Shown: positions 1 through 11,300 of the stretch, piece after piece
Layout of the letters: each line of letters opens with the position of its first letter
How positions within the stretch are numbered: position 1 is the first letter of the stretch
From: Talaromyces rugulosus
Lineage: Eukaryota > Ascomycota > Eurotiomycetes > Eurotiales > Trichocomaceae
Reading direction: 5' to 3'
NCBI RefSeq assembly: GCF_013368755.1
Contig: NC_049565.1
Location: forward strand, 620,001 to 684,000
Length of the DNA stretch: 64,000 nt
Made by a program: the position numbers and the translations under genes
Notes under the pieces: model-generated
Database searches by the model: none
What the model saw: only the letters and a program-made list of their open reading frames with translations
Told to the model about the DNA's origin: nothing

Positions 1-1296
1 GCGTCCATGGCCATGATGCTCGTGCTGATCTCGACTGTTGTGCCGGTGTTCCTTGTGGCAGCGGTGTTCATCTGTGCGGCGTACTACTTGGTGACGGTCC
101 TGTACATCAACGGCGCGCGCGACCTGAAGCGCATCGAATCGGTGCAGCGCTCGCCTATTTATCAGAACTTCTCTGAGAGCGTGGCAGGGTGTGTGAGCCT
201 GCGCGCCTACGCACACGCTACGGCCAGCTTCACGCATCAGAACCGAGTGCTTGTCGACAGCATAAACCAGGCGTATCTGCTGCAATGGGCAACGCAGGCA
301 TGGCTGATGTTTCGCATTGACGTACTCAGCTCGCTTGTGTCGTTTTTCACCAGCATGTTTGTGCTGCTGAACTCGTCTCGCATCGACCGCGGCAGCGCTG
401 GCCTGGTGCTTACATTCGCTGCCAGCTTCACCGAAAACGTCATGTGGTTTGTGCAAATATACAGTATCCTGCAGCGCGATCTCAACTCGATTGAACGCAT
501 TCTGGAGTATGTCGGCGTCGAGCAGGAGGAAGAAAAGAAGGACAGAGGCATCTACGACCTGCCCAGCCCGTGGCCGACAGAGGGCCGGGTGAGCTTTCAC
601 AGCTTCACAGCCCGCTACACGAACGATCTTGACCCGGTTTTGGACGATGTCAGCTTCGAAATACCGCCGGGCCAGCGCGTGGCTGTCGTTGGGCGTACAG
701 GGGCTGGCAAAAGCTCACTCGCGCTGGCCTTGATTCGGGCGCTGCGCCCGGATACTGGACATGTTGAGATCGACGGCGTAGATATTCGCTCTTTGCCCCT
801 GGAGCAGCTACGACAGGCGATCACGCTGGTGCCGCAGGATCCACAGCTGTTCGAGGGCACGATCCGTGACAACCTGGACCCTCTGCAAATGCACAGCAAC
901 GCGGAATTGGTCTCGCTGCTGCGCGATATGCACGTCAGCCAGGCGACTGACAGCTATCTGAACCAAGCAGCAACAACACTGTCGCGCGGCCAGCGGCAGC
1001 TGCTGTGTATTGTGCGCGGGATATTGCGCAAAACACGCATTCTGGTTCTCGACGAAGCAACGGCGTCGTTGGACCACGACACGGACGCAGCCATCCAGGC
1101 GACTCTCAGGATCAGCATAGCCCAGGGAACGACAGTGCTGACGATTGCCCACCGGTTGCACACTGTGGCTGATTACGATAAGCTTGTGGTGCTTGATGGA
1201 GGGCGAGTAGTGGAGGACGGCCCTGTTGCGGAGCTGCTGGAGCGACGCGCTGCGTTTTGGCGGTTGTGCGAGGAGGCGGGCTACCAACCCGGTTGA
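1..1296 (+). CDS. ABC transporter, ABCC/MRP type, C-terminal half (5' partial)
   Basis: This encodes the end of a full-size ABC exporter: the last transmembrane helices (hydrophobic runs in the first ~150 residues after the Met at base 7) and the second nucleotide-binding domain. Counting from that Met, Walker A GRTGAGKSS is at about 229, the Q-loop VPQDPQLF follows, the signature LSRGQ is at about 325, Walker B ILVLDEATASLD at about 345 and the H-loop IAHRL at about 380. This order and the LSRGQRQLLC signature are typical of ABCC proteins, which export conjugates and secondary metabolites across plasma or vacuolar membrane. The reading frame is open to base 1, so the Met at 7 is internal. 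It ends with TGA at 1294-1296 and converges on the NRPS gene; exporting the NRPS product is a natural but untested role. Codon choice is GC-rich compared with the AT-rich DNA that follows. Confidence 0.93.
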   Translation, partial: ASMAMMLVLISTVVPVFLVAAVFICAAYYLVTVLYINGARDLKRIESVQRSPIYQNFSESVAGCVSLRAYAHATASFTHQNRVLVDSINQAYLLQWATQAWLMFRIDVLSSLVSFFTSMFVLLNSSRIDRGSAGLVLTFAASFTENVMWFVQIYSILQRDLNSIERILEYVGVEQEEEKKDRGIYDLPSPWPTEGRVSFHSFTARYTNDLDPVLDDVSFEIPPGQRVAVVGRTGAGKSSLALALIRALRPDTGHVEIDGVDIRSLPLEQLRQAITLVPQDPQLFEGTIRDNLDPLQMHSNAELVSLLRDMHVSQATDSYLNQAATTLSRGQRQLLCIVRGILRKTRILVLDEATASLDHDTDAAIQATLRISIAQGTTVLTIAHRLHTVADYDKLVVLDGGRVVEDGPVAELLERRAAFWRLCEEAGYQPG

Positions 1297-1799
1297 TTGA
1301 TTGATTGATTTGACCATCCCTGCATGTATGCCTGGGTAGGGGTGTGTGAGTACGAGTATGATGTTTGGAAACCGTCAATGAGTTTGATCTTGTATATTTT
1401 ACATTCAGCCCAATACCGGCAACACAAGCGCCAAAGGTTCTCAATAAAGGCCATCAACTCTCTTATTGAAGCCATATACGCGGACTCACCGAGGAAGTAT
1501 TGAATTACTTTTGGTGTTTATGGAGCACAATAAGCGAACGTGCATGTATCAATACGAGTACGCATAAGTAGACTTTGTGAAATGCGAACTGTATCTTTAA
1601 CGTACCTAAAGGCTGCTGTTTATGTATGAGCAAGAAATACCCAGAGCGGGAGACATGCCATGGTATTTTTGTTTCAGAAACAAGCAGAGTTCTTGACTGG
1701 AATACCAGGAATTTGTAAATATATAAAATTTGTAAGACATGAATTTTATACAGCTCGATACACATCCTTACAGCAAACAACATGCTCTAAGTAGTGAAA
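1297..1799. other. Spacer between convergent genes
   Basis: It holds a short TTGA microsatellite (about 1293-1311) right after the transporter stop, then AT-rich DNA that must contain both 3' UTRs. I see no supportable gene. Confidence 0.6.
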
Positions 1800-4700
1800 T
1801 CAGCCTTCCAATACTGACTGAATTGTACCAAGTACAGATCTGACCATTTCCTGCGAAAGTATACTTCCATCGCTGTCATAGGTAATTTCTAAATCTTCTC
1901 CAATTCTGCGTGCATAAAGTTCAGGTCTTTTTCGCGGAAGTAACGTGCTCTCGTGGATGAAAACAGAATATTTGATGCTTGATTGCGATGTTGACCCAAA
2001 TTCAGGCATGAACGCGGTTCTCCATCCAAAGTCGCTCTCCGTTGCAGGCCAGTCTGTGCATTCCTGAATAATATCCGCCATTCCAACAGACTCAAAATGA
2101 GAGTCTTGGATAAATTGACGCTGAAGTCGAACTGCAACAGTTAGAAGAGTATCCCTGGCGTGAATTTTGACTCGGACCGGGAGCTCTGCCAGACAAGGCC
2201 CAATTGCCTCTTGCAATTCCGACGGCAACATTGCGCGCCCAGTAACAAGACGCCCAAATAAAACATTAGACGTCTTATAGTTGGCAGAGAGTGCCAAGGC
2301 AATCGCAGCGTGGAACAAAGAAGCAGTGCTAACATTTTCTTCTATCGTTGGAAGTTTAACTTTCATCGTTATTTGCAAATTATCCTGTGAGCTGTCCGTA
2401 GAGTCTGCAGCGTCTGTTTGCTTCCAATTGAACACGCACGACCCATACATGACAGATTGCCAGTACAGAATGCTTTTTGATCTCTTGTTCGATGTGTAAG
2501 CAATAAAGCCAGCGAATCCAGGACTCTGAGTAACTATTTTTGTACCGTCATATAGCCCAAAGATGACGTCGAATATGGAGGAGAGGCAGAATCCATCAAA
2601 GTGGGCGTGCGAACATCTGAATACAAGTTTGTTGCCACCGATAGAATCCCTGACTCCAAAAAAGCGAATGAAGCTTTGGCCAAGTGCGCGCTCTCTTTTC
2701 AGATCTTCCTCGCACATTTTAGTTGTAAATCCTAGAGATTGTGCATGGTTTTCGTAAAGATCGAACCCTATTTCAATACCTTCCACGAGGACCTGCCAAA
2801 AGGAGCCATGTATAGTGATGAAGATCATCCGAAGAATGTCTAAATATTTGACTGCTGATGAGCATGCCGACGCTAATCTGCGAAAATCAACGTCTGTCGG
2901 AAGATCAATTATAAAATAAAACCAGCGGCTCGGAGGATCGCATAAGGCTTCGTATATGCATAGCTTCTGGAAATCAGTCGTAGGCAGAACGTCCATGATC
3001 TTTGTAGTGACCTTAATTTGAGGTATGACGAGACGTTCAAGGAATAGAGGTACATCATCCGCTTGGGTAAAAGAGAACGGTGCAACACTAGGCAGACCCT
3101 CTGTGGCCACGTCCTTCCCTACCTCGAGTACTTTCGCCAACTCGCAGAGCTGAGAGCGCTGAAGTACGTCGGCGACGGTCAGGAAAAAGCCCTGTTCGCG
3201 GAGCGCTCCGACCAGTCGCATTGCCCCGATTGAGTCTCCGCCAATACGTAGGAAGCTGTCGTTCGCGCTGATACTGTCAACGTCGATCCCTATGACAGAT
3301 GCCCACAGTCGCTGCAGTACTTGCTCCGTCTTTGTCGTCGGCGGCCGTCGCTCACCACGTAACGGATTCAGTGCTATTAACTGTCTGAGCGAGAAGGACG
3401 AACCTATTTCGCGAAGTCGCCGCCGATCGGTCTTGCCCGTCGCTGTGACTGGGAGTTGGTCCATCGGAATGTACGCGATTGGAACCATATACATCGGCAG
3501 CACGGCTGTCAGCTCGTCATTCACTCCCAGCGTTGCGTTTGCCACTGCGGTCTCTAAATTCTCGTTTTCTAATCCAGATATGGCGACAAACACGACAAGA
3601 ACTGCATTATCAGAGGCCCGTGGAGTGATTATCTCTGCCACCAACAATGTGTCGTCTGTCTTCGAGGCTAGATATTGTTGAACGTGATACTCGACCTCGC
3701 CGAGCTCTACTCGCTGACCGTGAATCTTGACCTGTGAGTCTTTCCGTCCAATGAACTGGAGCGTTCCATCCACATTATACCGTACCAAGTCGCCGGTTTT
3801 ATACAACCGGCCGCGTCGACCAGGCACGCCAGGGCCGCCACTCAGTAACCACACCGGGTCTTCAATAAACGCCTGCGTTGTCTTCTCCATATCGCCGTGG
3901 TAGCCTTGACCAACTAATGGACCCTCAAGAAGGAGTTCACCAGTACATCCTATTGCAACCAGTTGCGTATGGTTCTGTCTATCCACTACCCACGTGGTGG
4001 TGCCAATACCCTTGCCGATCCCTGGCTCAGTTGTCTTATCTCCCTCGATCCATTCTAGTGAGCTTCTCACCGAACACTCCGCAGGACCATAGGCATTAAT
4101 TGTTGCAGTCGACGAACGCCACTGGTGTGCATCTTTTGCCGTAAGACTCTCTCCACCAAAACTCACATAACGAAGATCAGGAACTTCAGCGGGATCCACA
4201 AGCCGGGCGACTGTTGGCGTCCAATCAATATAGTTCGCTTTGAATTGCTGCATAGACTGGACCAGATTGTTCCGTCGATCATCCTGGCATGGAATGCAAA
4301 GGCATCCTCCGGCATATAACGTATGCAGTATATTCGACCATGCTACATCAAATGCGTACGACGCATAGTCATATACTCGCGAGGTGGGCTTGAACCCCAG
4401 AGCATTATTCTGATGCCAGAGAGCGCTACTAAAGTTGGTATGTGTAATTATAGCTCCTTTAGGTGTGCCTGTGCTGCCAGATGTGAACACAATATATAGC
4501 TTGCTCGTAGGTTGCACCTCAGGTAAGTGCACTGCAAAATCCAGACTTGATTGTGTCAGATGCAGATGCGAGTCATTGATCACAACCACCGTTGCATGAT
4601 AAAGCCGACCAGCCAGGGCATGGTTAGCTACTGACGATAAGATCAAATTTGGATTTACCTGCTCCAGAATTGTTCGGAGTCGCTTTTCTGGCTGCTCTAT

Positions 4701-6341
4701 ATCCAAGGCAAGTGATACACCACCGGATTTCATGACGGCAATCATCGCGACCGGCACCCACATTGACTTTTCAAAACATAGTGGTATAATAGCACCCGGT
4801 GTTACCCCCTGCTCGACTAGATGGTATGCCAGCTTTGTTGACAGCTTGTCTAGCTCCGTATATGTGAGCTCGCCATCCCAAGCGCACACTGCTGGTGCCT
4901 CTGGCTGCCGTTGTACTGTATCGGCAATCATCTCATGTACGCAACGGTTGATCGTTTCTGGCACTGTTGCATTCCACATCCAGATATCCCGCAAGTCTTG
5001 AACACTAGTTGTTTCTAGTTCGGAAAGCCTTTTTACACTATTAGCTGGGGTGTACACCTGCCGTAGTACCTGCTCAAGCTGGTGTGCTATCCTTTGCACC
5101 TGCCTAACGTCGATAGTTGTAGAGTCGAACCCAATGCGCAGTTGCAGTCCATGCGTTTTGAGTTGACAGATCACCACCATGGCGTGCGTGCTCAGTGCGC
5201 CAACGTCAGTACTTGTCATTTCATCGAATTGAGGTGTAAATAGCGTGCTTGGTCGTTGTTCGCTATCTTCTTCCACTGACCGAATCACTAGGAGCGTCTG
5301 GAACTGTGAACCTCGCTTAACATTGGCACTTATACGTCGAATCCACTGTATTCCCACTTGCTCAAAAGGTACCATCTCCACACTCTGTCTCTGTATCTGT
5401 TGGAGCAAGTCCCCCACGCTTTTTTGTCGATCTATAACTACTCGAACTGGCACCATTGCATGGGTTGGACCAACAGTACGTTCGATCCCCGCAACTGCAA
5501 CTTGCCGGCCTGTAACGACGGCACCAAATATCACATCATCTGAATCAGTGTAATGCGCCGCCAGAATTGCCCATGCTGTCCGTAATGCTGTCGATACTGT
5601 GACATTGTCCATGCACCATTCCAATTCCGTAACATGGTGATCAACAGTACTATCTATCCGAGGTTGGTATGCTGGAAACGGGAGTGGTGGAAATGGCACA
5701 GCCTTGGAGTCGGTGAATTGGGCTTTCCAGAACATTCCGGCAGTGTCTTCATCAACACTTCCGACGTGCTTCACAAACGATTGGAATGGTGTGAGCGTAT
5801 TCCGGGTTTGATCTAAATACGTCTCCTCTATAGCTGGGAGCAATAGAGCCATCGATGAGCTATCACAGACCGTGCAAAACAACGTCCATACGAAGAAATT
5901 TGCACCATCTTCGTTCTGCTCGACAAAACCATATCTGCTGAACGAGGAACCTATCTCCATTGCCGTCTGCTTATCGATGTTCAGATATTCCTGGAGATTA
6001 TTCTTCTTCGTCCACGAGACGGACTCATCCAATACTACATGCACATAGCCTTGACCGGGGAGATTCACGATTCGTGCCCGCAATATTGGCGTTGCTGCCA
6101 CAACTGCCTCCACCGCTGCCTGAAAGCGTGAAATATCGACTTCGCTTCGCAGTTTCAGCACATATCGTGACAAATAGTCGCCTGCGCGTGTGAGTGATGA
6201 CGTCAATAGTCCTCTCTGCCATGGTGTGCATGGGAAAATGCCTTCTACGCGATTCGGATCTATATCGCATAGCAAAGCAACTTGCTCAAGTGCGTCGTTT
6301 TTGATGATAGTATTTCCCAACAGTGAAGGAGATAGTGCCAT
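1800..6341 (-). CDS. Monomodular non-ribosomal peptide synthetase, C*-A-T-C (1513 aa)
   Basis: A single intronless frame. The first ATG is at 6341; six bases upstream there is only a TTG. Domains: condensation (about 20-430), adenylation (about 460-970) with A3 FTSGSTGTPKG near 617, A4 FDVAWSN near 661, A5 NAYGPAECS near 747, A7 YKTGDL near 846 and A10 ATGKTDRR near 965, a thiolation domain with GGDSIGAM (phosphopantetheine Ser near 1035), and a second condensation domain (about 1090-1513). The second C domain keeps the catalytic His and DG (SHAHFDG near 1241). The first does not: the HHxxxDG position reads FCTVCDS near 153, so it probably cannot catalyse condensation. There is no thioesterase or reductase domain; release would rely on the terminal C domain or on a partner. 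The enzyme would activate one amino acid, whose identity I cannot read with confidence. The ABC exporter next door suggests remains of a metabolite cluster. Confidence 0.93.
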   Translation of the reverse strand: MALSPSLLGNTIIKNDALEQVALLCDIDPNRVEGIFPCTPWQRGLLTSSLTRAGDYLSRYVLKLRSEVDISRFQAAVEAVVAATPILRARIVNLPGQGYVHVVLDESVSWTKKNNLQEYLNIDKQTAMEIGSSFSRYGFVEQNEDGANFFVWTLFCTVCDSSSMALLLPAIEETYLDQTRNTLTPFQSFVKHVGSVDEDTAGMFWKAQFTDSKAVPFPPLPFPAYQPRIDSTVDHHVTELEWCMDNVTVSTALRTAWAILAAHYTDSDDVIFGAVVTGRQVAVAGIERTVGPTHAMVPVRVVIDRQKSVGDLLQQIQRQSVEMVPFEQVGIQWIRRISANVKRGSQFQTLLVIRSVEEDSEQRPSTLFTPQFDEMTSTDVGALSTHAMVVICQLKTHGLQLRIGFDSTTIDVRQVQRIAHQLEQVLRQVYTPANSVKRLSELETTSVQDLRDIWMWNATVPETINRCVHEMIADTVQRQPEAPAVCAWDGELTYTELDKLSTKLAYHLVEQGVTPGAIIPLCFEKSMWVPVAMIAVMKSGGVSLALDIEQPEKRLRTILEQVNPNLILSSVANHALAGRLYHATVVVINDSHLHLTQSSLDFAVHLPEVQPTSKLYIVFTSGSTGTPKGAIITHTNFSSALWHQNNALGFKPTSRVYDYASYAFDVAWSNILHTLYAGGCLCIPCQDDRRNNLVQSMQQFKANYIDWTPTVARLVDPAEVPDLRYVSFGGESLTAKDAHQWRSSTATINAYGPAECSVRSSLEWIEGDKTTEPGIGKGIGTTTWVVDRQNHTQLVAIGCTGELLLEGPLVGQGYHGDMEKTTQAFIEDPVWLLSGGPGVPGRRGRLYKTGDLVRYNVDGTLQFIGRKDSQVKIHGQRVELGEVEYHVQQYLASKTDDTLLVAEIITPRASDNAVLVVFVAISGLENENLETAVANATLGVNDELTAVLPMYMVPIAYIPMDQLPVTATGKTDRRRLREIGSSFSLRQLIALNPLRGERRPPTTKTEQVLQRLWASVIGIDVDSISANDSFLRIGGDSIGAMRLVGALREQGFFLTVADVLQRSQLCELAKVLEVGKDVATEGLPSVAPFSFTQADDVPLFLERLVIPQIKVTTKIMDVLPTTDFQKLCIYEALCDPPSRWFYFIIDLPTDVDFRRLASACSSAVKYLDILRMIFITIHGSFWQVLVEGIEIGFDLYENHAQSLGFTTKMCEEDLKRERALGQSFIRFFGVRDSIGGNKLVFRCSHAHFDGFCLSSIFDVIFGLYDGTKIVTQSPGFAGFIAYTSNKRSKSILYWQSVMYGSCVFNWKQTDAADSTDSSQDNLQITMKVKLPTIEENVSTASLFHAAIALALSANYKTSNVLFGRLVTGRAMLPSELQEAIGPCLAELPVRVKIHARDTLLTVAVRLQRQFIQDSHFESVGMADIIQECTDWPATESDFGWRTAFMPEFGSTSQSSIKYSVFIHESTLLPRKRPELYARRIGEDLEITYDSDGSILSQEMVRSVLGTIQSVLEG

Positions 6342-7136
6342 ATTCAATGCAAAAATTTTCGCCGATGATTTCCAGTTTTTATTGTTGTTTTTATTTCCCT
6401 CTTATTTTGCAACGATGGTTAGATAATTTCCAAACAGATGGACTACTTTCATTATAGTTATTTAAATGAAACGTAAAACTATTGATAAAAACGAAATTCA
6501 TCAGTGTTTCTTTCGTGCTCGGTTGCATATGTTAGCTCATAGGCAAGACTCCACTCGAGCAGCGGAACATAGAACCCATATTGTAATTTACGGTAGGGGT
6601 CCAAATGTTTGAATCCAACGCTAAAATAGCGCTTCCACTATTCCATAATAAGTTAGTGGCGTTCTGAAAACGCGTATTTGTTTTGATGCTGTTTTTATTT
6701 TAAGTTTGTTTATCCTACCCTAGCTTAGGCCCAGAAATAATTGCTTGGCGTTTCCACTTTACTAATTTAGCTTTGGATTCAAATATTTGGCCAGGCGGTG
6801 TATATGAAACAGTTACTTATAGAATCCACAGATCGTTACATTTTCTTACTTCATGACATGGTCAGACGTGAAATTCTCAGCTAGCCGGCTTCCTTCGTCT
6901 CCGCTCTTTCATCCGGTCTGACGTGCTATGGCTACTTACTACAGCAAAGCTGAAAGGATTTCGGTCTCAAGTACGATTTGCCTTGCGTGATTGTTTATCT
7001 GTTATACGACATGGATCTGCTAAACTAGAACCAGAAGTACTGCGTCCTCACGCGCAACCTGGTTCATGTAATCTGATTACTGGGTACCTAGGCAAAGTTA
7101 CGATTACATACAGGCCGCAGGTAAGCTTGGTGTAAA
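6342..7136. other. Upstream region of the NRPS gene
   Basis: AT-rich non-coding DNA that should contain the NRPS promoter on the minus strand. No second gene is visible before the adenylation relic that starts near 7137. Confidence 0.5.
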
Positions 7137-7441
7137 TTGCAAGTGCATGGGATGGCGATTTCACGTATGCAGAGCTAGACCGTCTGTCCACAGCATTCGG
7201 GTTGCGCCTGGCAAGTGATGCTGGCATAGGACCTGGAAACATCGTACCATTGTGCTTTGAAAAATCTAAGTGGGTGCCAGTTGCCATTTTATCGGTGATA
7301 AAGACTGGAGCGGCTTTTACTTTGATAGATGAAAATCTTCCGGACGACAGATTGCGCCGAATTGCAAAGCTTGTGAGCCAAGACGCGAAAGTGGCACTTT
7401 CATCAAGCTCTCAGAAACATCGGGCACAGCTGTCAAGGTAG
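7137..7441 (+). pseudogene. NRPS adenylation-domain relic
   Basis: About 100 codons in one frame match the start of an adenylation domain: WDGDFTYAELDRLS (A1 region), then NIVPLCFEKSKWVPVA and VIKTGAAFTLIDENLPDDRL (A2 region). The neighbouring intact NRPS has the equivalent IIPLCFEKSMWVPVA. The frame opens after a stop just upstream, and homology ends near 7441 before motif A3; nothing of the T or C domains follows. It lies on the opposite strand from the intact NRPS and differs at many residues, so it is more likely the remnant of a second synthetase than a recent copy. Confidence 0.82.
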
Positions 7442-8079
7442 CATAATGGTCTAACAATGTCATGTTTTCTTTGAGACGGGCGTCCGCACCTATGACGCGT
7501 AAAACTACGGTAGAGAAGGACGTCTATTGCCGTGGCTGGCTTTGTGACCTGTGACGGGTCCAAGCCGATTGACGAACAGTGTCCTGTCGCGATGCAAAGC
7601 TGGCGAATCCGGCTAATCACTGGGCGATCCTGGAGGCAGCTGGCATCGTGACGAGACATTCCCGATAACCCAAAGAGGTCTTTCAGCAGCGAGGCCAATC
7701 ATGTGGACCTGTTCGAGATCCGCTCGCGCGGTCGACGTCGCTACCACGCCAGATGAGTATCGAGACGCTCTCAAGCCGGAATGAATTTGTTGGGAGGCGC
7801 TGCTACTGGCCAGAGGATCCCTCCGTGATCTGCGTCGTAAACTATTTCTCTTGTTTTCTCTTTTTTTACCCCCGTTTTGTCCGGCCTTGGTATCGATTTT
7901 GCGGCGCAGACTGACCAGACTCGTATACCACTCTACTAGTTCCTAGTTAGATCGTCGATTCTGCTCGCTGTTGGCCGGCCCATGCCTATTTCGGTCAACA
8001 CAGCTTCCGCAATCACGTCGGTGGCTCGGTGACAGTGGTCGACACCGCTGAATGGTAACAATGAACTCCGTTATATATA
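7442..8079. other. No recognisable gene
   Basis: GC-richer DNA after the adenylation relic. Translations in all frames are broken and show no family motif. Confidence 0.5.
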
Positions 8080-8308
8080 CAGCCAGATTTGAAACTACAT
8101 TCACTTATTTACACTCTCTTTGTTCCATTGCCCCCACTGCGGAGATACTTCTGCCATGCACTAGTCAAATTATAGTTAACATGGTAGATGCATACAGTAG
8201 TGATAAACTGCGAACTATACTCTTCCTGGTCCAAGGCAGCATGTTGGAAGTGGGGCATAGTAGAACAGGGAGAGTATGAAGAATGCGAAGGCAATTTCGA
8301 ATATGCTG
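8080..8308. mobile_element. MITE of the CAGRCARATTC family (229 bp)
   Basis: The two ends are inverted copies of each other: the left end begins CAGCCAGATTTGAAACTACA and the right end reads, on the other strand, CAGCATATTCGAAATTGCCT. Each is followed inward by TTCAC/TTCGC, an ACTCTC-like block and a CCCACT block. TA lies immediately outside both ends (8078-8079 and 8309-8310), as expected for a Tc1/mariner-type target duplication. There is no internal gene. A better preserved relative is at 40048-40268. Confidence 0.75.
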
Positions 8309-11300
8309 TATAGTTACTATCAACAGCAACGGTGGAATGGCTTGACAAGACCACTGGTGTTCGTCTTCGAGCGCTCCTCTTGCGGGCTGCGTCGGACCTA
8401 CCAGGTCCAGACGCCCATACCAACGTCGGGTGTGAGACCGTGACGATCCAATCCCTATCTGGAAAGGACAATGGCCCGCCCCGTTCCCTCTGTATCGTTG
8501 CCGTGCCGTGTCACAACGCGGCACAGAGTTCTAGGCCGACGCCACGACGCGCATAACCCGCATGACATGCGGATCACGTGAGCAGCCTAGCTCTCTGAGT
8601 CTCCGTCGTTATGCCGTGCATTCAAATGTTACTCACCTGCTTGCTCATTTTGAGTAAGTGGGATATGTACGTCGCCTCCGACAAACCGGTGGGGAATCAT
8701 GCGAGAAGTCTCATTTGACTGGTCTTGTTTTATATACTAAAAAAGGTAAAAAAAAAATGAGACTTATAACGTCAGGTATGTTTTTGTTCTTTTGGTTAAT
8801 GATGTTTGGGCTTGGAATTACTTAATTAGGCGAACTCTTACGGCACCTGTCCAGTCGTGGTAGATCTTCCTTAGCTCGAACCGAACAAGCGCGGTCGAGG
8901 TACGAGCTGTGGCACTCTTAATCTGGAGCAAACGGGCAAGTTGGGCGGTACTGAATGTGAATTGGTAGCTCCGGCAGCCCCGGCAGTAGCGTCTGCGTGC
9001 ATCTCCTCGATTGGTGCTCAGAGGTTGAGTTATCGCACGTGTCAGGGAAAGCTGCGTCTGGCGGCCAGGCGCTTGCTCGACCGTGAGTCGGCGCGCCGTG
9101 TCGACCGCGGAGTCGCCGATAATCTTTGGTGCAGAGAGCAAGATGGATGATCATAGACAGTGAAATGGTGCGCTAACTGAATCTGGCAATAGCAGTAGTC
9201 CGATTTGACAGGGGAGCAGTGCCTATTTTAGGCAGTAGTCGAGACCGATAACTCCATCGCATTTCCACCAGCGATCAACCCAGTTCACGAATTTTGCGAC
9301 CCCTCGCAACGTAGCACCTGCTTCAGTTAGTGAATGCCTAATTGGTTGGAACCAAGAAACAACCCCCACCGGGGAGAAACCGTCGGGTTCCTATTCGTGT
9401 GGACTCGCGGTGTTGGTTTGGTGTACGGAACCCTAACCAGACGGACCTCTCTAGCACGGCGTTGGTGGCGGCGGAGACAAAGAGTCGCAAGCGCCACATA
9501 GCCTCCTCGTTCAACACCGCAGGGTTAGAAACGGGGTTATCCAGAAGCGGCCCGAAATCGAAAGGAACTCGATGGGCCGCTGATGGCCATTCGTGAGACG
9601 ATCTCTAAAAGATCCGCTGAATTGCGGGGCTTAAGAAAACCGGGTGACGGCTGGGAAATGTCACCAACGGGTTGTCGCCAGGCGCTGTAATAGCTGGAGC
9701 TCCGATCATTGCTCTGGGCTCACGGCTTGCCAAGCGAAAGTTGTGCGCAGCCAACATTGTGAGCAAGTGAGCGACTGCGAAAGGAGTAGGAGATACCGTT
9801 GTTGCCTGCATCTCCTATCGGAAATTGTGATATTAAGTGGAATTGGAAGTAAAAGTACTCCTTATTCTTCGGGATGTTGTAGAAACAGGCGAGCATGAAA
9901 GTGATCGAATATCGATCAGAAGATAGACGAAGTGTATTCCGACGTTGTAGCTCATCCACTCAATCAATCATGGATTTGCGGCAGAAATACCTCGATTGGA
10001 ACATCGCGTGATATGAAGCCGGCTGCCAGGTCTCGAGACTGGAGCAGTCTCATCTCATCGAGTCGACTTGTGGGGGACGGAAGTTATCCATGCATTCTCG
10101 CTCGGAACCAGGACCTTGCCACTGAGTGAAGTATTGGGTGGACCACGTACAATGAAGTAAGATCCTAAGACGATACAGAACGGTACCAGTCAGGTCTAGT
10201 ACTCTATGCTATGGCACATGGTGGGGTAGCTGATGTTTTATTTATTTTCCACTAAGCTCTCCGAGCTTTTCTATCGTATTCAAGATCCCACCACTTGATA
10301 TGAGCAGATGCACGTACACCCTGAACTTCGTGTGAGGAGACAAAATTTGTTTGAATGTTGACTCGGAGGTGCGGCGTGAGCATTCAAAGCACGGCGTGAC
10401 TTTACGGTGCTCACTCTGATACGTTTGTTCCACTACCACAGAGAGGATGGTTTTGCTTCATGGGCGGCGTTTTTCGACTTGCTTTTCATCAGCCCTTCCA
10501 TCGTGCTGGTCCATTGATTGATGCAATTGTATAAGTCCCTAACATCCGTCAGCACTTCATCTAGTGTCAGAAGAAGGAGTCACACTTGACATCCGCCGAA
10601 ATGGCGTTCGTTTTCTTCTCGATGGCCTTGATGTCTTTTTCCATGATGTCCATCCTAGTGTCTTGTTTGCTGCTAAAGAGATCGAGTCAACGAACGCACG
10701 GGCGGCTGCATAGGGATCCTCACTCTCGGATCGCCGGGATGTCTTCCGGAACTACATTCATTGCCTGCCTCGAAAAGTTCTCCTTCCGCGGGCTGGGCGC
10801 ATTTTTGTCCTCTTCTGTCGGTGGTGCCGCCGAAACTGCCGGGTTCCCACGCCGGTCGCCACCCAGGATTTGTTTCTTCCACTCTTCGAAACTGCTTGCC
10901 ATCTTGTACGATCGCGAGACGCTGCTGGGAACTGGTCCGGAAAGAATTCAACTAGTTGCGAAATAAAAGTCCAGCTAGATGCGCGTACCACTTCACTTTC
11001 CAACTCCTCCCATCCCTTTTTAGCTACACATCGGTGGATCCTGACTAAGACGTCTCTCGTCGTATCGTCGTGGGAATCCTTGAACCCAACTCAAATAGAC
11101 ATCTAAAGGTATCATCAAAAGTCGCAAGGGGCAAATAAAAAAGCCCAAGACAGGTGGCACGTGAGGCTGCATATACGTCGGGTATCCTGACCAGAAGCAC
11201 ACTCAAAATGGGCAGTAGCGATTGGAAGAGGCCAACCACCGAATTTCTCGCCCGGCCTGGTTCTTTTTTCTTCTTTTTTGCTCATGTGGGGCATACGGTG

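Noticed and set aside
1505..1783. Minus-strand ORF downstream of the NRPS stop
   Set aside because: AT-rich text without motif, located where the 3' UTR of the NRPS should be; the first codon is not ATG.
2281..6193. Many short plus-strand ORFs inside the NRPS gene
   Set aside because: All lie antisense to conserved NRPS motifs and have no family resemblance.
8818..9154. Overlapping minus-strand frames near 9 kb
   Set aside because: They look Arg/Thr-rich as in GC-rich non-coding DNA; no domain could be recognised in either frame.
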